Assembly: GCA_031425155.1 (NCBI GenBank)
Contig: JANPIV010000036.1
Location: 60,534-124,533, forward strand
Direction: 5' to 3'
From: M3007 sp031425155
GTDB lineage: Bacteria; Bacteroidota; Bacteroidia; Chitinophagales; Saprospiraceae
DNA: 64,000 nt
Within the stretch, counting starts at the first letter, position 1, and each line of letters opens with the position of its first letter. The translations under genes and the position numbers were made by a program. This document shows positions 25,097-33,015 of this stretch, in pieces. The notes below the pieces were generated by a model, which worked only from the letters and a program-made list of their open reading frames with translations, searched no databases and had not been told where the DNA came from.

Positions 25097-26233
25097 ATGA
25101 AGGCTTATTTCATCCTCATAATGGCTGTTTTAATGGCCGGTTCCTGCGGTTCCAACCAACCCGAAGTCGCGGCCATCGCAACAGAAACGGCTATCGAAAC
25201 TTCGGTTTCGCTCGATCCCGAACAATTGAAAAACGCAGCCATCACGCTTGGCAAGCCCGAAATGAAACCTGTTTCGGCCACTTTGAAACTCAATGGCTCG
25301 ATTGACGTGCCGCCGCAAAACATGGTCAGTGTCAGTTTTCCGCTGGGTGGCTATCTGCAATCGAGCAAACTGCTGCCCGGTATGCGCGTCCGCAAAGGCG
25401 AGGTGCTGGCGATCATGCAGGACGCACAGTTCATCCGGTTGCAACAGGATTATTTGCTGGCCAAATCCAAGAGAGCCCTGGCGGAGGGCGAATTTCAGCG
25501 GCAGCAGGTACTGAATGCCGATCAGGCGAGCAGCGACAAGGTATTCCAGCAGGCTAAAAACGAGGTGGAAACGCAGCAGATCATGGTGCGCGCCCTGGAC
25601 GAACAGTTGCGGCTGATTGGCCTGAATCCGACGACATTGTCGGAAAGCAACCTTTCGCGCAGCGTCAGCGTTCGCTCACCGATCAGCGGATTTGTGGCTA
25701 AAGTGAACGTCAATATCGGCAAATATACCGCGCCTACCGATGTGCTGTTTGAACTGGTGAACCCGGAGGACATCCACCTCGCGCTCACGGTTTTTGAAAA
25801 AGACGTGGCGAAATTGGCCATCGGCCAAAAAGTAATGGCTTATACCAACGATGATCCGGCGAAAAAATATCCGGCAGAAATCCTGCTGATCAGCAAAAGC
25901 CTGGACGAAAACCGGACCGCCGAGGTACACTGCCATTTTGAAAAATATGACCACGGCAGTCTGGTACCCGGTATGTTTATGAATGCGGAAGTAGAAGTGA
26001 AAACCGAAAAAGCCCTGCTAGTGCCCGAAGGGGCCGTGGTGCGCTGGCAAAACCAGCACTATGTGTTCGCCGAAGCTGGTATCGGTACGTTCACCATGAT
26101 GCCCGTCGCCCTCGGCATGGCCCAAAACGGGCAACAGCAGATTATCCCGGTGGACGATTTGGGGGACAAGAATGTCGTGTTGCAAAATGCTTACACGCTG
26201 CTGATGAAGTTGAAAAACAGCGCGGAGGAGTAA
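25097..26233 (+). CDS. RND periplasmic adaptor lipoprotein (CusB-like)
   Basis: A 378-residue membrane-fusion protein linking the pump to the outer-membrane channel. A signal peptide with lipobox MAGSC predicts lipid anchoring. The order of parts fits the family: beta-barrel/lipoyl halves (NGSIDVPPQNMVSVSFPLGGYL and RSPISGFVAKVNVNIGKY), a helical hairpin between (QDYLLAKSKRALAEGEFQRQQV), and membrane-proximal strands at the end (VPEGAVVRWQNQHYVFAEAG). It follows the fused pump by 12 bp and is surely cotranscribed. Confidence 0.9.
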   Translation: MKAYFILIMAVLMAGSCGSNQPEVAAIATETAIETSVSLDPEQLKNAAITLGKPEMKPVSATLKLNGSIDVPPQNMVSVSFPLGGYLQSSKLLPGMRVRKGEVLAIMQDAQFIRLQQDYLLAKSKRALAEGEFQRQQVLNADQASSDKVFQQAKNEVETQQIMVRALDEQLRLIGLNPTTLSESNLSRSVSVRSPISGFVAKVNVNIGKYTAPTDVLFELVNPEDIHLALTVFEKDVAKLAIGQKVMAYTNDDPAKKYPAEILLISKSLDENRTAEVHCHFEKYDHGSLVPGMFMNAEVEVKTEKALLVPEGAVVRWQNQHYVFAEAGIGTFTMMPVALGMAQNGQQQIIPVDDLGDKNVVLQNAYTLLMKLKNSAEE

Positions 26234-26536
26234 TTTGGTCGTGCCGTCGCATGGCTCTGGCCGAAAGGGCTGTTTTAGATAGGGAGACAGTAATAAGGAG
26301 TTAGGAGTCAGGCAATAATTGTTTGCTAAGAAATGGGTGAGAAATAAGTTCCCATTTTCCTATGTCTGGATGTCATTTCGACGGCAGGAGAAATCTCGTA
26401 CGTTACGTGGGATTGATAATCAACCCCTTAGCGGATTCCTCCTTACGTCGGAATGACCACTCAGGTAAGGTTGTTCCTCCCATCTTATTTTTTGCACATT
26501 CCATAAATACAAAACTATGCTGTGGTGGATCAACAT
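26234..26536. other. Intergenic region containing a GTCATTTCGACG inverted repeat
   Basis: No gene was recognised in these 303 bp between convergent genes. The clear structure is the inverted repeat at 26372-26457, described separately. No strong terminator was found for the efflux operon. Confidence 0.4.
26372..26457. repeat. 86-bp imperfect palindromic repeat
   Basis: The left arm GTCATTTCGACGGCAGGAG (26372-26390, continuing AAATC) is complementary to the right arm ending CCTTACGTCGGAATGAC (26433-26457) with a few mismatches. The word GTCATTTCGAC...GAGAAATC is a familiar dispersed intergenic palindrome in Bacteroidota genomes (recollection). Confidence 0.6.
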
Positions 26537-27022
26537 TTAAGCAATAAATATTTTCTGCAAATACTGTTTAATCACCCTCTTTTCCTGATACATGATGGTG
26601 CCAAAAAATATAGTAAAAAACAAGGCAGGTAAATGACGGCCCCAAACAAAAGAAGGAGCAGGAAGGAGCGGATAATTAGCCGATAATTCGTGGGCTTTTA
26701 TAGCGTACTCTTGCGCTAATAGGGCGTGTTTATAACTTTGCAAACTAAAAAAGAAGGATAGTATAAAGCAGAGAAAACTAAGTATGAAAAAAATATTGGG
26801 CAAAAAATAAACCCTCACTATTTGTCTGGGTTGGTCCGGAAAGCGGATAGAGAGCAAAGCAGCACAAGGGCTCGTCAAAATGCTTTTTTTCTTTTTTACA
26901 ATAAAATAAGGTGGATTAGGGAAAAGCGTTTTTAAATCAGCATCTGGCGAACCATTCAGTTCATTGATCTGCTTTCTAATCCAATCGGCAGATTGATTGA
27001 CTTTAATAGTGGTCGTAAACAT
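26537..27022 (-). CDS. Hypothetical membrane protein
   Basis: A 161-residue protein, not assigned to a family. Residues 1-65 are soluble, with a lysine run (IVKKKKSI) and strand-like segments. A strongly hydrophobic helix follows (VYFLPNIFFILSFLCFILSFFF), then a polar loop and a second helix (LPALFFTIFFGTIMY) before a basic C-terminus. The first 60 residues might be a small sensor-like beta domain. AT-rich coding sequence, probably a recent acquisition. It stands alone. Confidence 0.6.
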   Translation of the reverse strand: MFTTTIKVNQSADWIRKQINELNGSPDADLKTLFPNPPYFIVKKKKSILTSPCAALLSIRFPDQPRQIVRVYFLPNIFFILSFLCFILSFFFSLQSYKHALLAQEYAIKAHELSANYPLLPAPSFVWGRHLPALFFTIFFGTIMYQEKRVIKQYLQKIFIA

Positions 27023-27066
27023 TGCAGGGTTTTTAATAACTGATGTTACGGATGGGCTTCATAACG

Positions 27067-27145
27067 ACGTTTACAAAACTCTTGAAAGTTTTGCAAACGT
27101 ATTGACAGTATGGCGTTTGCGAAACCTTCAAAGGTTTCGTAAATG
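27067..27145. repeat. Twin hairpins of one palindromic family
   Basis: Hairpin 1 pairs ACGTTTACAAAACT (27067-27080) with AGTTTTGCAAACGT (27087-27100). Hairpin 2 pairs GCGTTTGCGAAACCTT (27113-27128) with AAGGTTTCGTAAATG (27131-27145). The arms of both follow one pattern (nCGTTTnCnAAACn), so they are two diverged copies of one palindromic unit lying upstream of the membrane-protein gene and downstream of the AAA+ gene. Confidence 0.65.
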
Positions 27146-27188
27146 TATTCCGTGCGTAGCATCAGCTAATAAGACCCAAGAAGCAAGA

Positions 27189-27243
27189 GCAAGCAGAAAG
27201 ATAACATTTGCGAGACCCAATCGGGCGTTATCTCTCTGCTTGC
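27189..27243 (-). terminator. Hairpin after the AAA+ gene
   Basis: GCAAGCAGAAAGATAAC (27189-27205) pairs with GTTATCTCTCTGCTTGC (27227-27243); the one deviation is a G-U pair in minus-strand RNA. It begins 12 bases after the stop of the minus-strand AAA+ gene. Confidence 0.65.
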
Positions 27244-27254
27244 GTTTGGTTACT

Positions 27255-29921
27255 CTACTTCCCAAACCCAATGCCCCTCCGCACAAACAAATTCAATTTA
27301 TCTTTCTCGAAGGTAAACGTCGCCACGTCATCCAAAGTAATAGTGTGCATCGGCTCCGGCTCGGTAGGTTTCAGCACGGCAATGCGCAGGTTCTGATTTT
27401 TGATCGTATCCATCACCACCTGACGCACCGAGCGGGCATTACCGAAGTACTTGTCGCGGAACTGGTGCAGGAAGGCCAGGTACTTGCCCAGATGTTCGCG
27501 GGCATCTTCTTCCACGCGGTAATGCTCCTGCTGGAACATGTGCAGCGCGATTTCCAGCAATTCCTCCGGCGCATAGTCTTCAAAACGCAGCACCTTATCG
27601 AAGCGGCTGGCCAGCCCGGGATTGGCTTTCAGGAAGTTGTCCATATTCTCCGGGTAACCGGCCACGAACACGTAAAACTCGCCGCGCCGGTCTTCCATAC
27701 GTTTGAGCAGCGTCTGGATGGCCTCGTCGCCGAAGTCGCCCTGCGAGCCGCGTCCGCTGGAAGTGAGCGCGTAGGCCTCGTCAATGAAGAGCACACCGCC
27801 CATCGCTTCCTCCACCCGTTCGCTGGTTTTCATGGCGGTCTGACCTACGTAACCGGCCACCAGACCCTGGCGGTCGGTTTCCACCATGTGGCCGCGTTCG
27901 AGTACGCCGAGGGCCTTGTATATTTTGGTCAGAATACGCGCCATCGTGGTTTTGCCCGTGCCGGGATTGCCGACAAACACCGTGTGCAGGAAGAAACGGC
28001 CCAGCACATCGCGGCCCGTTTCGCGGTTGAAACGCACGAGGTTGACCAGTTCGCGGATGTCTTTCTTGATGTTTTGCATGCCCACCAGGCTGTCCATTTC
28101 GTGCAAAGCATTGATTAGCAATGCTTCATCCACGGGAATATTGGGCAGCGGGCGTTTGTAAGTTACCTTTACTTTTTCCACATCTTCGCGCAGGATGACG
28201 GACAGTGCCTCGGAGGGCAGACCGCGTACTTCGGGATTGGCCATCATGCGCAGACCGAGCTGGATTTTGGCTTTGTCAATCAAATCATGCACAAAACGGG
28301 CGTTGCCGAAAGCGCGGTCGCGCGAACGGAAAGCGTCGGTGATGAGCTCGTCCACGAGGTTTTTGGCTTCCAAAGCCAGGACAACTTCTTTTTCGCGGGT
28401 CGCGTAATCGGCGATCCGGCTAAGTTCCTGGGGCAGGTAGTCGGCAAACTCGAAGGTCATTTTGAAACGGCTGCGCAGGCCGGGATTGGAATCCAGGAAG
28501 GTCTTCATTTCCTTCGGATAGCCCGCCACGATAATGGCCAGATCGCCGGGACCATTGGAGAGCTCCTTCACCAGAATCTCGATCACCTCGCGGCCAAAAT
28601 CCTTGCTGTCTTCGGCGGAGCGGGCCAGGGAATACGCCTCATCAATGAACAGTACGCCGCCGCGCGCCATTTCGATGGCATCCTTTACTTTGGGCGCCGT
28701 CTGGCCGATATATTCACCGACCAGGTCCGTGCGGTCCACTTCGTGGACGTGGCCTTTGGTGAGCAGACCCATTTTTTTGTACAAGCGACCCATCATTTTG
28801 GCCACCGTGGTTTTGCCCGTGCCGGGGTTGCCAATAAAGACGGAGTGTACGTCAATGCCCTCTTTCTCGGCGAAGCCTTTTTCTTTGCGCAATTGCAAAA
28901 ACTGAATGTATTGGGCGTGTTCGCGCACCTTGGCCTTGATCTCGCTCAGGCCGATCAGGGCGTCCAGTTTCACCAGCACTTCCTCAAACGTGTCCATATC
29001 CTCCGCTTCCGGCGTAAGGAAGACCTGCTGGCCTTTATCGGGCAGCCACACGCCATTGATGCCTTCCTCGAAAGCCGTACCGACCTCGAACGGCATGACC
29101 GCGAGCAATTGATCCATGAAAATGATCTCGGCGGTGTAGCGGTCGTTGCGCCAGGAACCTTTCACATTGCTGCCCCAACCGGCGGTGATTTTTACGCCGT
29201 CGTCGCTTTTTTCTACGCGATGCAGGCGCACCACCTGGCCTTTCAGTTCGCGGGCATCGTTGTAAAATTTGATAAAAAGTTCGCACTGCCACTGCTTGCT
29301 GAGCAGCAGGTTTTTGAGCGTCACTTCGGCGTAGATGTAGCGCGTCTCCTCACCGTGGAAGCGGCGCATGTAATGGCGCTCAAACTCCGGTGTGTCGTCG
29401 TAGGGGCCTTCGTACATTCGCAGCGTACTGATCTGGCAGTACGGATTGTCGGTTTTGGTGAGTGGTCGCGTGGCATCTTCGATGTAAAAATATTTGCTCG
29501 ATACCTTTTCTCCTTCGATCCAGGCCTCCCAATAGTAGGAACCTTTTTTCCAAAACACGCCTTCCTGCTTGTTGCCCCAGCCTTCGCGGATGTAGCCAAC
29601 AGCATCATATTTACTTACTTTCCGGCGGAAAGGCAGCACACATATTTCTTTCTTTTGCTTTTTTACTGCGTAGCAGCGCAGCTCCACATTGACTTCCCAA
29701 TCCTCGATATCGAAGTGTTTATTGTGAAAAGATAGTTCGGCATATATATACGTAGTCTCGTGACGATCAAACACCTGGCGGTATTTTTTCTTATTGTCAG
29801 CCAACCATTCAGTGGAGGCATATATCTTTAGTTCACGGAACTTCCAGCGAGCGGGCGTTGGGTCTTCGTGTGGGGTTTGCGATTGATGGGTACCGTATTG
29901 CATAAGTAAGTGAGGCCACAT
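27255..29921 (-). CDS. Tandem CbbX/SpoVK-type AAA+ ATPase
   Basis: About 888 residues from ATG at 29921; ATG at 29903 is also possible, and a TTG at 29952-29954 is unlikely because a TATTTTTG promoter-like box lies at 29960-29967. The N-terminal 300 residues hold two related beta-rich repeats (ETTYIYAELSFHNK... and ETRYIYAEVTLKN...). Then come two CbbX-type AAA+ modules, each with Walker A GNPGTGKTT (near residues 364 and 654), Walker B VLFIDEAY, and sensor/arginine motifs GLRSRF or GLASRF. CbbX-family ATPases form hexamers that remodel or thread partner proteins; the double module with a bespoke N-terminus suggests substrate-specific remodelling. The partner is unknown; no secretion or Rubisco genes are adjacent. 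Confidence 0.85.
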   Translation of the reverse strand: MWPHLLMQYGTHQSQTPHEDPTPARWKFRELKIYASTEWLADNKKKYRQVFDRHETTYIYAELSFHNKHFDIEDWEVNVELRCYAVKKQKKEICVLPFRRKVSKYDAVGYIREGWGNKQEGVFWKKGSYYWEAWIEGEKVSSKYFYIEDATRPLTKTDNPYCQISTLRMYEGPYDDTPEFERHYMRRFHGEETRYIYAEVTLKNLLLSKQWQCELFIKFYNDARELKGQVVRLHRVEKSDDGVKITAGWGSNVKGSWRNDRYTAEIIFMDQLLAVMPFEVGTAFEEGINGVWLPDKGQQVFLTPEAEDMDTFEEVLVKLDALIGLSEIKAKVREHAQYIQFLQLRKEKGFAEKEGIDVHSVFIGNPGTGKTTVAKMMGRLYKKMGLLTKGHVHEVDRTDLVGEYIGQTAPKVKDAIEMARGGVLFIDEAYSLARSAEDSKDFGREVIEILVKELSNGPGDLAIIVAGYPKEMKTFLDSNPGLRSRFKMTFEFADYLPQELSRIADYATREKEVVLALEAKNLVDELITDAFRSRDRAFGNARFVHDLIDKAKIQLGLRMMANPEVRGLPSEALSVILREDVEKVKVTYKRPLPNIPVDEALLINALHEMDSLVGMQNIKKDIRELVNLVRFNRETGRDVLGRFFLHTVFVGNPGTGKTTMARILTKIYKALGVLERGHMVETDRQGLVAGYVGQTAMKTSERVEEAMGGVLFIDEAYALTSSGRGSQGDFGDEAIQTLLKRMEDRRGEFYVFVAGYPENMDNFLKANPGLASRFDKVLRFEDYAPEELLEIALHMFQQEHYRVEEDAREHLGKYLAFLHQFRDKYFGNARSVRQVVMDTIKNQNLRIAVLKPTEPEPMHTITLDDVATFTFEKDKLNLFVRRGIGFGK

Positions 29922-29959
29922 TAGAGGCGAAAAGGAATAGTTTCGCTTTCGCAAATTTG

Positions 29960-29967
29960 CAAAAATA
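29960..29967 (-). promoter_or_regulatory. TAnnTTTG -7 box for the AAA+ gene
   Basis: Read on the minus strand this is TATTTTTG, 39 bases before ATG 29921. It supports the shorter starts of the AAA+ protein. Confidence 0.4.
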
Positions 29968-30031
29968 AACGCAAGAACTGCGTTTTAGTGAAAATAGTAC
30001 ACTCTTTTTTATCAACAATAACCTAACTTTT

Positions 30032-30166
30032 TTGGCTCATCGTGCCGTCTATGGTGCGGGATGGATATATTTACCGGCCAAACCAGACCTTTACGGGTAT
30101 TGTCCCAATGAAAACGGGCTTCCTTTCGCCGTAGTGCCGGGCGTTGGTTTAGACTTCCGTTGGTGA
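30032..30166 (+). pseudogene. C-terminal remnant of a barrel-like protein
   Basis: A frame without start codon reads LAHRAVYGAGWIYLPAKPDL and ends PFAVVPGVGLDFRW before TGA at 30164-30166. The final aromatic residue and the G-L-D-F-R-W pattern resemble the last strand of an outer-membrane barrel, like the ends of the next gene (SLSLGFRL) and of the fragment at 30884-30952 (AISIGFQL). It is probably the tail of a lost gene. Chance reading of non-coding DNA is not excluded. Confidence 0.4.
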
Positions 30167-30184
30167 TAAAAAAATCATACTACC

Positions 30185-30829
30185 ATGATATATAATCTTT
30201 TACGCGCCCTCTCATTATTCATTGTCTGCTGCCAGGGCACTTTTGTCTCTGCCCAGCGCGCAGCCATTGATCTGCCCGACCCGGCATTGGCAGCCCGCCC
30301 CCGCCTGATCTTGCTGAGTGGTGTGGGGGCCGAAGGCAGCACCGATGCTTTCCAGACTTTTTTCCTCTCGGCGGAACGGGCGGTCAGTGCTTATCAGCAT
30401 TTGGGTGTACAGTACACGAGTTATTTGTCGGCAGCAAATGACCTGTACTCCTATACGACTTTACGGAAAGGCAGTTATGAAATTGGTTTGATCAGCAAAT
30501 TTTTCCTGCATGGACGGCTTTCCGGGCGGCGCAGTCATTTGTACTATGGGCCTCAATTGCGGTTTAGCTCCCGAAAAATGCTTTTCAAGAACAGTTATAT
30601 CAATAATAATGTGCCTTACAATTATCAGGTAAACGCGACCAAAGTGATGTTTTGCCTGGGTGGGCAGTACAACTTTGGCCCCGCCGTATTCGAGTGGTCG
30701 CTGCCGCTGGGCGTCGAATATAGCCGCTCTAATTTGCCCACATCAATAGACCCTTACAATTATTACAGCAGTGATAACTCGCGCAATTTCACGGCCATTC
30801 CATCTCTATCTTTGGGCTTTCGGCTGTGA
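30185..30829 (+). CDS. Secreted barrel-like hypothetical protein
   Basis: A 214-residue protein with a signal peptide (LLRALSLFIVCCQGTFVSAQR; cleavage near residue 24). The remainder alternates short amphipathic strands with Tyr/Asn-rich turns (YINNNVPYNYQVNATKVMFCLGGQYNFGP) and ends SLSLGFRL, consistent with a small outer-membrane beta-barrel. Function unknown. A second, truncated copy of its last 22 codons follows at 30884-30952, which shows that at least one paralogue once lay downstream. Confidence 0.7.
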   Translation: MIYNLLRALSLFIVCCQGTFVSAQRAAIDLPDPALAARPRLILLSGVGAEGSTDAFQTFFLSAERAVSAYQHLGVQYTSYLSAANDLYSYTTLRKGSYEIGLISKFFLHGRLSGRRSHLYYGPQLRFSSRKMLFKNSYINNNVPYNYQVNATKVMFCLGGQYNFGPAVFEWSLPLGVEYSRSNLPTSIDPYNYYSSDNSRNFTAIPSLSLGFRL

Positions 30830-30883
30830 GAAGTTGTTTTAAGTTGCTCCAATCAATAATTTGCTGAAGTAGCCCCTTTCAGA

Positions 30884-30952
30884 TATTACGGCAGCGACAA
30901 AACGCGCAGTTTCACCGCTATTCCGGCTATAAGCATAGGTTTCCAATTGTAA
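30884..30952 (+). pseudogene. Truncated duplicate of the preceding gene's 3' end
   Basis: The frame reads YYGSDKTRSFTAIPAISIGF-QL and stop, matching the end of the 30185-30829 product (YYSSDNSRNFTAIPSLSLGF-RL) at 14 of 22 positions. No upstream coding part remains. It is the relic of a tandem paralogue removed by deletion. Confidence 0.75.
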
Positions 30953-31254
30953 AATGCTGTTGAGGAACTTGTGAAAAATTAGTTAGTACCTGCTTTTTCG
31001 CGTTGAGTTGTCAGGTCGTAGAGAAACGGAGACATCCACACAAGCCAGGTTATCAGACAGGCCTTCATTAGGAAATTCCGGATTACCTGGCTTGTGTGGA
31101 TGTCTGCACTCCGTTGCGACATGACAACCGAGACGGCAGAAAACCTCACAAATTATTTTTCACACGTTCCTTAGCACTCCATACTGCCAAGTGTTTTTGG
31201 CCATCTCCAAAAATAACTCATAACTCATAACTTTACAACTCATAACTCCCTAAA
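30953..31254. other. Intergenic region holding a 209-bp element and AACTCAT words
   Basis: Besides the inverted-repeat element at 30963-31171, bases 31205-31252 are repeated ATAACTC/AACTCATAACTC words that lead directly into the ATG at 31255. No gene is seen. Confidence 0.45.
30963..31171. mobile_element. Possible 209-bp non-autonomous element
   Basis: Outer ends AGGAACTTGTGAAAAATT (30963-30980) and the complement of AATTATTTTTCACACGTTCCT (31151-31171) match at most positions. Inside, 31007-31050 and 31085-31128 form a second inverted repeat with a 21-bp perfect core (31030-31050 with 31085-31105, AGACATCCACACAAGCCAGG). There is no coding capacity and no clear target duplication. It sits right after the truncated paralogue, so it may have been involved in that deletion. 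Confidence 0.5.
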
Positions 31255-32880
31255 ATGCAACACCTTCGATACCACCGGCGGCCCCTCGTTTGTCTGCTCC
31301 TGATGATCGTCCTGAGTTGGCAAGTCAGCTGTACTTATTATCAGCGCTACCCGATGACCAAAGCACGGATGCCCAAAATAGATACGCGCGGGCTGAGTTT
31401 TTACCTGATTGACGTGGCGCATCCGTTGTCGAAAGTCTGGTATATCACCGATTATGATATCAGCGAGAAATATATGTCGGCCTTCCTCGTCCGCATGTCG
31501 GAGACAGAGGCGATGCAGGTCAGCACGGTGCGCAACAACCGCGATGCGCGCGCCAGCCGCAATGAGGTGCTGCTGTATGCCAACCCCAAGTACGCGATGG
31601 GCCTGCCCGATACTTTGACCACGCGAATTGATTTCGATCAATTGGAAAAAATCGAGGTCCACGAGGTTAATTATGGTAAAACGCTGGCTTTCAACCTCTT
31701 AGGTTATATCGGCATTGGTATGCTCATCAGCCTGATCGCGCTGGCGGCCAAAGGCTCCTGCCCCTTTGTCTATGCCTGCAATCCCGATGGCACTTACTTC
31801 CAGGGCGAACTGTATTCCGGTTGCACCTACCCGCAACTCGAACGCCACGACTGGTTGCCGCTGCCCGATCTGGTGCCCAATAATGGCGACTACCAAATTC
31901 GGCTGGCCAACAAAGCGAAAGAAATCCAGCATACCAATTTACTGGAACTTATCGCAGTGGATCACCCGGCAGGTACGGAGGTTTTATTTGATAAAAACGG
32001 GCAATTACAAACTCTGCAAAAGCCGCAAACGCCCCTGCAAGCCCTTGATTTTGAAGGACATGATGTACTCGAAATGTTATCTCATCGGGATTCGCTGCTT
32101 TGGCATGGCGATGCTGCCAATGTACGTCCACGCGCCGACGAGGGCCTCGTACTGACCTTCCATAAACCGGCAGGTGCGCGTTCCGCGAAATTAGCCCTGC
32201 GGGCCAAAAATACTTTCTGGATGGACTATATGTACGGGCTGTTTTTGGACGAATTTGGGGAGTATAGTCAGCAGGTGCGCCAGCAATATTTGCAAAAAAG
32301 TGCCGGAGAAATACACCAATGGATGGACGAACAAAATGTGCCGCTCCGTGTCGCCGTAGAGACCGCGCCCGATCAATGGCAGAAAGTTGGCTTCTTTCAC
32401 CTCGCCGGCCCGATGGCCCTGAAAAACGACGTACTCGCCCTCGACCTGTCGGCGGTATCCGGCGAGGAGGTGCGCATCCGGCTCGAATCGGGCTTTATGT
32501 TCTGGGAAATAGACTGGGTGGGCCTGGATTTTTCTGCGCCCGTGCCGGTCACGGTGCAAAAAGTGCTGCCTACTTCCGCGCCCAACCAATTTGGCCAGGA
32601 TGTAGCCGCCGCGCTCGCCCGCGACGATGACCAGTATTATGCCCAACCCAACCTGAACGACGAGGCGATGGTGCATTATGCCGTCCCCGCGCAAGCCCCG
32701 GGCACGGTACGTTCCCTGCTGCTGCACGCCAAAGGCCACTACGAAATCCTGCGCGATCCGGTGCCGGGCAAGCCGAGTTTGCTTTATCTGCGACACTTTC
32801 AGGAGCCGGATGCGCTGGGCGATTATTCGCGGTTTCGGTGGCGGGAGTTGATGGAAGGGCAGAGAAATGATGAATTATGA
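31255..32880 (+). CDS. Large lipoprotein-like protein of unknown function
   Basis: A 541-residue protein. The N-terminus has a hydrophobic stretch with a lipobox-like VSC (LLLMIVLSWQVSCTYY, Cys26). A second hydrophobic helix (about residues 142-165, LLGYIGIGMLISLIALAAKG) is followed by CPFVYACNPDGTYFQGELYSG-CTYPQLERHDWLPLPDL, a pattern I associate with an uncharacterised Bacteroidota exported family. Later segments (VRIRLESGFMFWEIDWVGLDFS) look like beta-sandwich strands. The end of the gene runs into ATGATGAATTATGAATGG words. No function can be given. It lies alone upstream of the CorC-like gene. Confidence 0.65.
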   Translation: MQHLRYHRRPLVCLLLMIVLSWQVSCTYYQRYPMTKARMPKIDTRGLSFYLIDVAHPLSKVWYITDYDISEKYMSAFLVRMSETEAMQVSTVRNNRDARASRNEVLLYANPKYAMGLPDTLTTRIDFDQLEKIEVHEVNYGKTLAFNLLGYIGIGMLISLIALAAKGSCPFVYACNPDGTYFQGELYSGCTYPQLERHDWLPLPDLVPNNGDYQIRLANKAKEIQHTNLLELIAVDHPAGTEVLFDKNGQLQTLQKPQTPLQALDFEGHDVLEMLSHRDSLLWHGDAANVRPRADEGLVLTFHKPAGARSAKLALRAKNTFWMDYMYGLFLDEFGEYSQQVRQQYLQKSAGEIHQWMDEQNVPLRVAVETAPDQWQKVGFFHLAGPMALKNDVLALDLSAVSGEEVRIRLESGFMFWEIDWVGLDFSAPVPVTVQKVLPTSAPNQFGQDVAAALARDDDQYYAQPNLNDEAMVHYAVPAQAPGTVRSLLLHAKGHYEILRDPVPGKPSLLYLRHFQEPDALGDYSRFRWRELMEGQRNDEL

Positions 32881-32979
32881 ATGGCGAAATGATTAATCAG
32901 ACGTTTCCCCTGCGCTAATCAATTATCATTTTTGGGCAGGTCGTAGGCACAAATCTGGATGGTACCAGCCAGACACACC

Positions 32980-32987
32980 TATCTTTG
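32980..32987 (+). promoter_or_regulatory. TAnnTTTG -7 box for the CorC-type gene
   Basis: TATCTTTG lies 29 bases before the ATG at 33016. Because it falls inside the longer possible reading frame from 32959, it decides the start in favour of 33016. Confidence 0.55.
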
Positions 32988-33015
32988 CCCCTCAAAACCA
33001 TCGCCTTACCTTTTC

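Noticed and set aside
26362..26547. 61-codon plus-strand frame
   Set aside because: It lies in a palindromic intergenic repeat; the reading frame is incidental.
28287..29735. Long plus-strand frame of 482 codons opposite the AAA+ gene
   Set aside because: Mirror image of strongly conserved AAA+ motifs on the other strand; composition of the translation is not protein-like.
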